From positions 26,554,650-26,618,649 of the forward strand of contig NC_134026.1 in the NCBI RefSeq assembly GCF_964204645.1: a DNA stretch of 64,000 bases. Reading direction: 5' to 3'. The position numbers and the translations under genes were made by a program. Every line of letters starts with the position of its first letter. Position 1 is the first letter of the stretch. This document shows, in pieces, positions 13,301 through 24,331 of the stretch. Under the pieces are notes generated by a model that was not told the origin of the DNA, ran no database searches, and saw nothing but the letters and a program-made list of their open reading frames with translations. The DNA is from Tubulanus polymorphus. Lineage: Eukaryota; Nemertea; Palaeonemertea; Tubulaniformes; Tubulanidae.

Positions 13301-16300
13301 ATGATTCAAGGGTCAAAAGAGAGCTGGCTGCTACTAAATGAAAATGTATCCGTACATCGCTTCAAGTAAATGCCTAATTTCAAACTATTAAGACTGAACT
13401 TTCTATCCTGCCAAGACTGTTTAAATGCAAATAAACTTATAATCTTTTTGCATGCTTTTGCAAGAAGTCCTTTCTTCTAAAACACCTAAAAGAGCTTCTG
13501 TATACGTTAGTAATTTCCGGTTGAACATTTTCTTTTTGAATAATTGTACAAGCAATGTGGCTAGTGTTGTGTTGGTTTGAAGTGCATGGCCTTGACCCCT
13601 TTTGACCCTTGACCTTTGTAATTGACCTTAAACCCTTTTCCTTTCCAGACCTCGATTCCCCTGAAATACTTAAGAATGTTCTCAATCTTCGCACATGTGC
13701 GGCCAACTCGATCAACGTCAAGTATAAACCGAAACGCAGGCATTCTGAGTTTGGATTGCCTGTTCATCAGCTTTCTGCACTCTTGGGGCAATGTAAACCT
13801 TCAGGTGTCGTACAAACAACATACTTTAATGTGATTGGCGCACTGTTTGTCATCTTTCTTCCTTTTTCACTTTCACATCTCCTTCCTCTTTGTCTTGTAT
13901 CGTGAAGTCGCTACCCCCACTTGCAGTGTTCTTGTGTCGCTTATAGTAAATCTATTCAGTAAAACATGATGTGACCAGTGATACATATATATAATTGTGC
14001 AAAATGCCAGGACAGTATATGATATGTTTGTTGAGAATTAGAAGAATTATTTGATCCTAGACCTACGTATTCTTAAGTAAGTCGTGACTGTATGTGAAAG
14101 GTGCACCTTTCAGCTCGTTGTGTGCACCTTGCCATCTACTGGTAGCTTTTTGTCATACTTCTGTCTTGATGCTGAATGACACTGTTAGATGATACAGGAT
14201 TAATGAATTATTCTTTTGTATGTAGGCAAATCTAATAAATCTGAAGATTACTTCAGAAAAAGATAGAAAACTGAGAATTTTTACTTTTACAGATATAATC
14301 ATATACAGTGTAAATTCAGTTGTAGGCCTAAATGCAGACCACCCTACCTTGATTCAATATTGTGTGTAGATATAAGTCATATTCCTTTAGTTATTTATGT
14401 CTGATATTTCAAGTAGGCGCTGAATTATTAGGTTGGTTAGAAATTCAATAGATGTCATATACAAAGAATTACAAATATACCTCCTGGCATTAATCGCGTA
14501 TCAGCTTCTTCAAGAATCTTAACTCTTACAGCCTTCGTGAGCTCTTGTGCTGCTGTGAATATGGAGTTTTTACTTTGTATATATTATATATACATCTATA
14601 TTTATAGATCTGGGCTTCAGCTCTGTTTCACACGTATATATTGTCCACCTATACCAATATTCAAAAGACTATCCATATTTATCCTGCTCGCTTTGATCTG
14701 CTGCAATGTTGTTGTCACAGTTAATTGGTTTTGATAATAGTATACATTAGACATATTTGATGTTTTTGAAGAAGGCAGGTATTAATACTTATCTCTAATA
14801 GTAAAAACAAGTAAATTATATGATGATATTTACAATAATGATGAGGATACAATTATTTGATAGTTCTATTTTATACAGTTAATACTCTCAAGCACAATGC
14901 TTTCTTATGCTTTTTATATATTCACTTGATTTAAAAATTAAATTTAAATGATATCATTTTGTTATCCAATGATAAATAATGCTTAAGATAATTCAGATAT
15001 GATAATTCAGGATAAAGGGCTTCACATGAACACTGCAAGCTGTTTGTCACTTTTGTCCGTCACCATTGTCAATGTCTTTAGTGTCATCTGTTGGATGAGA
15101 GACTTTTCCGCAAAATATTTCATAATTGTTTCTTTTTAATTATTTTCAGCTCCCAGTACCCCTGAAAGCCAAAAGAGAACAGTCCAGGTTGGTGTTTCTA
15201 GCAATCCATTACCACGGAGACGCCATTCCAGTGTGCATGGTGTTCACCCTAATGTAGCCCCTGTGAGTACCCAAAATGTGGGTTTGAGTATGGATAATCT
15301 TCATATCCATACATTATCTTCTGTACATAGATTGGAAGTTGTTCTAGTATGTATTAGATTAGAAGGGTGGTCCCATCTGTGTAGAGCCTGGGACCTACGT
15401 AGATTAGTATTTGTATGACATTTATTTCAAAAACAAATATTATCTTTAGTTTGTTTGCATGATGTTGATGATAGCATTATGTCTGTGTTGTTTCTGTGTG
15501 GATGTTGAATTAAATGACTTAAATTTTTTGCTCTGCAAGATGTTGCGAGTGATCTTTTTCAATCAATAGTAATTTTACTTTGACCCATTATTCTGAAAAA
15601 GAAAGATATTGAATTTTAGTGAACTGAATTCTTAGACTAGCATTTGGGATTAAGAGAAAACTGATATTGCATAAAAATAGTTGTGATTTTCTCATAAACC
15701 CAAATAGTATTGGAGATGATCATCAAAAAACTTTATTGTTGTAGATGTATTGTCTTACTGTTGTGCATTAGTTGGCAAAAGTTTAAATATTTTCGACCTC
15801 TCAAACAAAATGCTTAAGTGAGACTTGAAGGTAAGTGATGTTATTCAACTTAAATCATTGTTTTGATAGTATTTGTTGTTGTTTGTCTGTATGAAATGTA
15901 TAGTTGATTTGAAAAAATTTTAATGTGATTGATTTTAATATATATATTTGAATATTGGATGATATTTTTATGACATTCTTCTTTGAAGATTAATTTTCAG
16001 AGATTTTTGCATGATAGATTTTACAGACTGAAATTGATCTACTTTTTTTCAAAAAATACTTTTTTTTACAAAATAAGATACATATATATCTTTATTTATT
16101 ATTATTTACAAATATTGCACAAATTTTCCATTTCTCTTCACTTTAAAACATGTCGGACCAGGTTCTATACTCGTTCTCTGGGTAATGTAGAATGATTTAC
16201 AGTTGTCCAAAACATAACATGATAGATAACATAATCTCTGCTTCAATTTTCTTAGGATAAGGTACAAAGTGTGCCCGATCGGCTGGCTGATCGAAGGTAT

Positions 16301-19300
16301 AGTCTTTTGTTGCCCGATGGAACTCGTAATCCAAACTTATTGCTGCCGGATGGAATGGCTGATGGTATTTTTACAAATTCACCAAGACGATTAAGTACTC
16401 AAAGCCTCGGCCCTGTTGTTGTTCCGGTAAGTTACACATGCTACAAAGTGTCCATCAATATAGTGGCCATATTTTGCACTTTGTACACATATCATTATTG
16501 AAGCCGTGATGGTTTTCTGATGGTTCTATGATAAAAATACAAAAAATCCAATACCAATAAAAACTGAAATCTGACTAGCAGATCTTTTTTATTACAGTAA
16601 ATGTCACTGCACATTTTCAATTTGCAAATTTCACAATGCTTGCTTTGCTATTATGACCATGTTCTACAGTTGTGTGAATTGATTAACGATGGAGTCACAA
16701 TTCGATCATTTCCAATTGTTTAACTCCACTGTATTGACCGACAACTGTCATCTAGCTCCAGGATTCTTTGAGAAAAATAACTAAAAGAAAGATAGCTGGA
16801 AACGGAAGAAATTCAACATTCATGATTTGACAGATTTTAATAACTAGATGGCCAGCTATAGAAATAAATTTCTTATGGAATCTTGTGATATGCCTGCGTA
16901 AGCTTTAATCACAAAAATTACAACTTGTTTCGAGAAGGAATTTCACTTACATGAATAGGCTATATGTATATATAGTATATTTTTTTATATTTATTTCAAT
17001 TTCTTGATATAATAAATATAAGGATGACTACCTGTCAGTGCCCAGACGACCGAGCACACAGAGTGTAGGACCATGCATTGTACCAGTAAGTTAACGCGTA
17101 CCACAATCAAACGTTACCCAAAACTAACCATTCAACATTTACCCTAAACCATAACCCTTTAACTAACCTCACCATGCATTCTGTACCTAACAATAATCAC
17201 TTCAGAGGTTTTCATGAGGATGGAGTTAACAAATACATGTACCATTATTTATAGTCGTATATAGTCGTACATTGTATATGAAATGATATATGAAGAATTT
17301 CCTGATATTCAAACTATACCTGTACTATAAGTAAGTCGCAACGATGTTGATTTTCAACAATACCACAATATCTAGACATTATTGAAAATAATCTTGATCT
17401 ATGTACCTCTATCGTACTCATGAAGGGTTTACAAATGAAAACTATTGTATGACCTCAAACCTACTGTACAGAAAATGTCCTTGGAATGCCACTCCCGCCA
17501 CAAATTTAACCTCACCAAACTATCTCAATAATTACTGGTCCTTCGACTATGTTCAGACCTTTGTTTGATTTTAACTGTCGATTCTATGATTTTGTAACTA
17601 AGATTTGTTATTTTGTAATTGTTCTGTCTGTCTGCTATTGAGTGATGATGTTTTTGCAATTTGCTGAATGAATGATCCCAAATTATTGTCTTGTCTGTCA
17701 CTTGTGTCAGTGAACTGAGTCCTTTTTCAAAATCTATATCTTTCATCGAACATACACCATAGAGACTACTCTGATTCTATGAATAAGAGAAGTTGGTCTT
17801 GTAATGATGTCTGATATCATTTATACCCAGCTGTGCTAGCTACTTCTATCCATATATTATGGTTTATTTTACCCCAATAACTACCATGTATAGATTTCCT
17901 GATTGGGATCAATCATCGTCATCGCCACAAAATTACAAGAACAGTTGTCATTAAATTCTTTTAGAAGGTGCTTCATCGGAATTCAAGTTTTCCTGCAATG
18001 GTATGTACGTACTGGCAGAATACCATGTGCTTATATATTACCACTTATTTATTCACACACTAGATATTAATATAGAAATGTATATTTTATTCAAATATTA
18101 TATATATCATAGAGGCGGCTCCAAATAGGCGATAGCTCTTAATATCAAACTGATGAAGATAAAAACTTTACTGCCATTTTACATGATGGTCCGAATTGTG
18201 CAGGCTGATTTTATGTATTCACCTTGTAGTTTCTAGAAGTTCAAAACCTCAAATGTTTTATTTACCGGTTGGAAATGTCACCTAATTTTGCAGTTCAATC
18301 TGTAGTTCTATTCTATCATCCACTGCTGAACTTTCAGAAACCTTATCTGTATCAGTGAATTTAGATCCCACTTTTTTCTCCTTATTCATTTTTCTATAAT
18401 GTATATTCTTCATATGTCGCACATGTTGATATTTATAGTTTCTGATACATGATTATTGACACCCGACTGATATTTCTTCTACTTCAATTATTCCTTTTCC
18501 ACTCTATTATCACTGTTGCATCTCATTAAAGTTGTTCGTCGCATCATTGAAAATTGTTTGCAGCCGATGCAATTAAACTATATATTCCAGTATTAAGCTA
18601 CGGAAAAGGTACATCTAACATCAGTCAGTGATGATAGAGTGCGCTTTTTCAATGCATATTATTTTCTTCTGATCCCGAGTCATTGGAGACAAACTGAAAT
18701 TGATGAAAGCCAATATTTTGAATGTTTGACTCCATTGGTTCTACTACACATAGACATATCCAACTCAACGTTTAAGAATTTTATTATGTCATCCATTTTC
18801 TTCTTCGCATCCTCCTGACTTCACATCTAGTGCGGTCAGCATTTCTCATTTGATTACATTTCTAATTTAATTTGGGAATGATGTTTGTAAATGGGTAAGC
18901 TGTAATCTCCAAAATCAGGTAGCATTCTATTGCTAATGGAATGTTCATTTAATGATTTAATGAACCTTTGATAATAGCTTTTCAAACTGCCTGCATCAAT
19001 CAATCTAATAGAATGAAATTTTTCAAATATATGAATAGTTCTAAAATGAAATAGAAATATTGTTTTCATGCTGTATAGATTTCATTCCAATCAAATGGAC
19101 AATTTGCAAGATAAAAAGTACAGTGATTTTGGTGTACCCTGCCATCTCACTGACCCATGCATGTTGTAACCTGTAGATAACCAGCATGACACTCTAATAT
19201 TCCCATCTAGGATGTGACTATTGAAGACGTTGCTGAAGCTACAGTAAGATCATGTACACTATGCTTTCTATTATCTCTCTTCATCATTATGAGGCACATA

Positions 19301-22019
19301 TATCACCATCCGGTTAATAGATATGAGTACATTTTGCTAATTCGTTCATTTAGACATATACATTATACATAATTCACAATTCATTTCAATTGGAATAAAC
19401 CGATGACTTCTTATGTGCCTGATATTTGCATGCAGTGCATGAGTGAGTTTTGTTGAGATTATTACGTAATTACCTAACTTTGCTGTTGTTTCCTAAGTTG
19501 AAAATCGCATCCAATCCAGTTTTTTTTTGTCTGATTTTTGCTGATGAAATTTTATACAAAATTTAAGAAATCAGCCAAATATACATGATGTATATATCTA
19601 TATATGTAATCTGTCTACGTTACAGCAGGGGTCTACGAAAAATAAAGTTTTATTGCGTAAAGTATGCTGCTTTAGTTTTGTTTGGTAATAGTATGTTAGA
19701 ATTATAGGTTAGACATATTTGTTGTTTAGGTTTGCAATGAGATTTGTAGAGAATTTAGTTTATTTAGAGGAGAAAATTAAGCTAAGGGTTGGTTTATAAA
19801 TGATTGTTTCCTGCTTAAAGATGGAAATAATTTTCTGCTTCACCCTTATTTGTTGATTAGTTACTGAAACTTAACTGAATTCATGCGGCTGTGTTTTGGC
19901 TCCGATTGGTTTTTTTTATTTAGGGTCATAGATAAATGTTAAAGTGAAAACGTTTTTTGTGTTCTGCTATTACTGACTACTGACCACTTTCAGAAGGCAA
20001 ATATCTAAACTACGAGTTTTACTGTGATACATGTTTTGTGTTATAATCATTAGTTTTATAAGTTGTTCATTTGTTCGAAAATCACGAAAAAATGCTTAAT
20101 GTTCTGCACTTTAGAAATATAGAGTTTTGTGAATCATTTGATAACAGCAGTTTTATATAAAGGTTTTCACACTTCTTGAAATATGTTACATTGGCAAATT
20201 CCCTGATGACTATGATATATTGATTTCCTGTTGAAAATTTCCATTTAACTTCCCTGTCGGTGATAATGTCGTTTTGAAATGTCATTTGTGGATTTGGAAT
20301 TTTTCAATTGTTCATGACCTGAAAATAAGGCTACATGGGTAGGTTTATTTTACAAATGTATTTATCCAGTTTCACATTACTCATCTTTTGTACAGTTGTA
20401 GTATTCAACTATGAAAATGATTTTAGAAATTATATTTCCTTATGACCATAAAGAGATGATCAATCAATATAGCCGATTTGGGTTCTTATCATTTTGATAG
20501 AGATTATCCAGTCATTAGAGTTGTTTCACTTAGACCAGTTAGTTGTTTATGACTTATTGATATGGATTTATGTAGAAATCTATCCCTGGCAGGGAATGGC
20601 AGTATGTTCCTGGTCTCATATTAATGATTTTCAAATGGAAATTTTGAGTTAAATTGTTATTGTTATTTGTGATACGTACTTAACCACATTATTTTACCCT
20701 CGTTTCCAAAAGCAATGGTCTAAAAGATTAACATGTGGCTCAGTTTTGGATCAAATTTGAATTATGCACAATTCAGCCAAAGAAATTGTTTCCATCATAT
20801 CCGATCCCTAGTCTTAATACGATATTCTGTTTTTCAGGAACCAGAAAGACGAGAGAGCAAGTTTAATCTTTTCGACACAATCAGTCCGACACTGCAACGT
20901 AGAACTAGTTTCACAACATTAGGTGAAAGTGTGGTGAGTGCAAATTGTATAAGGCCTGGTATCTCAATGTTCCGACTTTTCTACGTATAATCTTTGATAT
21001 TTCATCTTATTTTCAGATGCAGTTGTTCACTGGCAAATCATCAGGGTGATGATGATATCTCTACCCTACCCTGGTTTGTTGGTCCCAGTGTGTTGTCTAG
21101 CCCGGTGTACCCTTCATTGAAAAGGCGTGTTGCCCTCGATAGAACCCCAATCGTGGTATATATGGGAATGGTGTTAGTTTATCAATACCCCATAGTGGTT
21201 ATATTGTGCCATATATTGCACACATAGTGGATATGTAATTGTACAAAAAAAGCACTGTAAAAAGATTAAGTAATGTTTGTCATTGTTATATGATAGTAAT
21301 GAAGAACCAAAGTGGTAGCTAATCTCCTCAAATTGTCGACCATATTTGAAAAACAAAACTGAATATACCAAAATATATTTCATTATGGATTTTGAGACTT
21401 GTTTCTCGGCATTGATGATTCTTACATTTAACAAGAATTTTACTTATTCAAGTTGTTGAGGAGGGATTTTAGGGATGTAGTTTCGTAGTTATGTAATATT
21501 CAAGGAACAGGAGGCTTGAAAATGTGATATGTCATAAGTAAGGAAGTCAGTTGTTGGATTGGAGAAGCCCAAATGGGGAACAAAGTAAATAAGGTTGGAG
21601 GATTGATGATTGTTTTTATATGGAGGCTGTAAGAAAACCTATAATCAGGGCTGCTCAGAATGGCTCTTGAGGAATCCTTCAAATCTTCACAATGTTACAA
21701 ATAGTTTTGTGCTATTGAGGATAAGAGCATATGTGAACAATAAAAATGCACTATCAGCATTTTTGCTATGTCTCGTCTTGACAAGACCTTCGAAACAGCC
21801 CTGAAATGTACATAAACTAGATATGAATATTTTCCTTGTGCCAATAACTACTATATGTCAGCTGTTGTTGTTATGAAACGGTGATCTCTAAATAAAAGTT
21901 TAGTTGATTGTTTGTTTGCATTTTAGGTGGTGTCAGTAGATGATGTGAATATCTATCCGCTTTATATAGGCATAGGTGTTATTCATCTACTTTTAGAACT
22001 AATGATAAGGCTTCATTAA
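4379..22019 (+). CDS. SCYL2: SCY1-like protein 2 (SCYL2), pseudokinase with HEAT repeats
   Basis: SCYL2 proteins are clathrin- and AP2-associated pseudokinases of endosome/Golgi traffic. Coding exons: 4379-4558, 5847-6007, 6410-6509, 7556-7600, 7711-7851, 8523-8738, 8959-9075, 9840-9965, 10915-11091, 11275-11397, 11720-11833, 11912-12044, 12127-12245, 12532-12635, 12714-12853, 15150-15262, 16256-16426, 17023-17085, 17965-18000, 19211-19243, 19626-19661, 20838-20933, 21045-21155, 21927-22019. All junction phases agree and give about 915 residues, close to the family length. Residues about 25-330 are the kinase fold; the catalytic motifs are degenerate (HGNIN in place of HRD-x-x-x-N, AGLGF in place of DFG, no VAIK lysine), as in the family. 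Residues about 330-590 match the SCYL2 helical repeats. The tail (about 590-915) is Ser/Pro-rich and not clearly conserved. An optional exon at 13649-13804 and an alternative last acceptor at 21017 are described separately. Start: first ATG of the exon; a second ATG 10 codons on is also possible. Confidence 0.88.
13649..13804 (+). CDS. SCYL2: optional cassette exon of SCYL2
   Basis: A pyrimidine-rich acceptor (ctttccag) precedes an open segment that is in phase with the exon ending at 12853 (phase 1) and leaves in phase 1, either at a donor after 13792 (gtaaac, 144 nt) or after 13804 (gtgtcg, 156 nt). It would insert about 50 residues that start DLDSPEILKN and include KPKRRHSEFG. The RRHS motif resembles the RRHSS motif of the following exon (15150-15262). 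Inclusion or skipping keeps the frame. Inference from splice signals only; transcript data would settle it. Confidence 0.45.
16256..17085 (+). repeat. SCYL2: duplicated SCYL2 exon module (RRxST-QS-GP-VP)
   Basis: The end of exon 16256-16426 encodes PRRLSTQSLGPVVVP, and the whole 63-nt exon 17023-17085 encodes a related block, PRRPSTQSVGPCIVP. Both are phase 0 at their ends and both stop just after the shared VP. This looks like an internal exon duplication. Each copy carries a basophilic kinase consensus (RRxS). Confidence 0.6.
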
Positions 22020-24331
22020 TTCATTATTGTTGACACCTTCAGAAATATTTTGGATCAAAGGCAACCGTTGCATGTATTAATATTGAAATGGTCAACACAA
22101 TTTTTGGTGTTTTTTATGTAGAAAATAAAACAAATTCATGCAACCACTTATTCCTCGGTCATTTGCTATTTTGAAGCCTAAAACCTCTACAACCTGTTAA
22201 TCATGAAATGGTTCAAATTTATTTGTATTTAGATCTTTATACAATGTAAATATTGTACATAATTTGTATTTTGTTATACTGCATCATTCTATTCAATGTT
22301 CCATAAAATAAGATATTACAGAATAACACATGGAAGAAGATGATTTGTAAATGGATCAACACATATATAATATAAAACAGCATATATTGTATATAGAAAA
22401 TGAATACATTGTACGCCTATGGTGAATATGAAAAACATTTTCAAAGCTATGTATTTGATATACCTAAAAGTTAATGGAAATATGTAACTGCCTGTGAAGC
22501 AGGGTAACTTAATATAGTATAACAGAATTAATTGTATCATTTCACGGGTTTATCATGGAAAGCCTAAAAAAACTGGTTCGTGTTAGACAACCTCAATGGA
22601 ATCACTGTCACAGGAACCATGCTTAGATCTGTATTTATTATGGAGTTTAACAGATTTTCAGTTATCATGTTGAAAATGAAACGGGATATGTAATGGCTTA
22701 TCTTCAACAATTCTCACAATGTTTTCTGTTTAATGAGTATTCTTTATATTTGTGTTAAGATAAAAATGGAAATCATGGCTGTAAAGTAAACCTTAAAAAG
22801 AAGGCAAACCTTATGTTAGCAAGAAATAAATGAGATCCCTTCCAAGATGATACCTCACACATAACCTATCACTGCATTTGGAGTACGACATGCTACAACA
22901 TGTTATGGTTACAATTAACATTTCTGAAAAAGCAATGACTTAGCCCTATAAAACTTCCTTCAACATCACATTGAGAATCTAGTACTATGTTTGATAATAA
23001 ATGTATTTAGTTTCATGCTATTGTTTGGGTAATGTTGATGAGGATGTAATATACCAACTCTGCCACTATTTCGTCCAGTGAAGTGGAGAAGTCACCACCT
23101 TACAACCGCTCAATTACTTGTGTAATTCATATTATCGGGCTCTTACAGCGGGCGGACAATCTACGTTACTACTATTGTGTTTCAGTTTTAATTGTGATGC
23201 CCAGTGTATATAAAGTTAAATGTTTCATGTACTCATAGAAAATATATCGATATGTATAGAATATATATTGGAACACACACAAAATATAGATAAAACAGCC
23301 TCATGTGAATGTATATAGCTTTTTACAGAGAAAAAACAATTGGAAATGTTGAATATGTATTTTGTTGTTAGAAATTAATTTATACAATTACTAAATAGTT
23401 TTACAATACTAAAGTGTACCTCTAAGCAAAAATTATTGTTTCGTTTTTAGATGTCTTGGTTTCTTTTTTCTCTGTTATCCCTGCGCCGCAATAACGTCGC
23501 TTGGGATCTGATTATTCGATTGGTTTTAGTTCAACTAAGTAAGTTGTAGTTTCTTCCAGAACAATCAGTCGGGCCAGTGTAGTCAATACTACAGAATGAA
23601 GTGTGTTTTCACACTTAACATCGAACTCAAATCAAATTTGATTTGAGTTCTATGCACACATCTACAACACTTGCATTGGACTTGACATCGTTCAGCTGAA
23701 ATGGAACCAAAAGAAAAAGATAGTTGTTCAGAATATCTGCAGCTGAATGAGCAGCCATCGAGACAAAAGACATAGCGAACATTATTTCGAACATCGAAAC
23801 CCAAAATAGAATGTCAATAACAGAACTTCGGGGTTTTACCAATTTTACTGAATTACCTTTGAATATATCCTAAAGTGATATTTGACATAAATCTTAAGGA
23901 CTGGTCTTTAAGTTGTTAGTTGGTCTATATAACTTTTATTTAGATCACAATCCAAGATTGTTTTTCATGTGCCAAAGAAAACTGCGAAGGAAATACGTGC
24001 TTTCGCTGTAAAACTGTATTTATGTAGCAGTAAAACATGAAACTATATTTACTAAATTTTTTGTTCACAATTATACAGTATTTATCATAAATGATGTACA
24101 CAATTTTGTGCTATTGTGTTAGACACAATGAAATTTATCAGATACGAACATGGATCCAATGGAAAAACTAACGGTGATTATCATATGTAGGGATAGGCCG
24201 GATTACCATTGGTTAGTTTGTAATTCAAAATCTATTTTGTAGTTTGAACACCTCGACATAAATTCATTCTAACAGCTTCGTTTGTGCTTTCACTTCCGCG
24301 TAATTAAATTCAGAACAGAAAAAAACAAACG
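22020..24331. other. SCYL2 3' untranslated and intergenic stretch
   Basis: No supported coding exon. AATAAA-type hexamers occur from about 22.1 kb onward, so the SCYL2 transcript probably ends in the first few hundred bases. A 28-bp perfect palindrome lies at 23623-23650. A minus-strand frame at 23627-23842 is hydrophobic but is not assignable. Confidence 0.5.
23623..23650. repeat. 28-bp perfect palindrome
   Basis: Two 14-base halves, GAACTCAAATCAAA and its exact reverse complement, meet without a spacer. It can form a cruciform or hairpin, and it overlaps the edge of the hydrophobic minus-strand frame. Confidence 0.8.
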
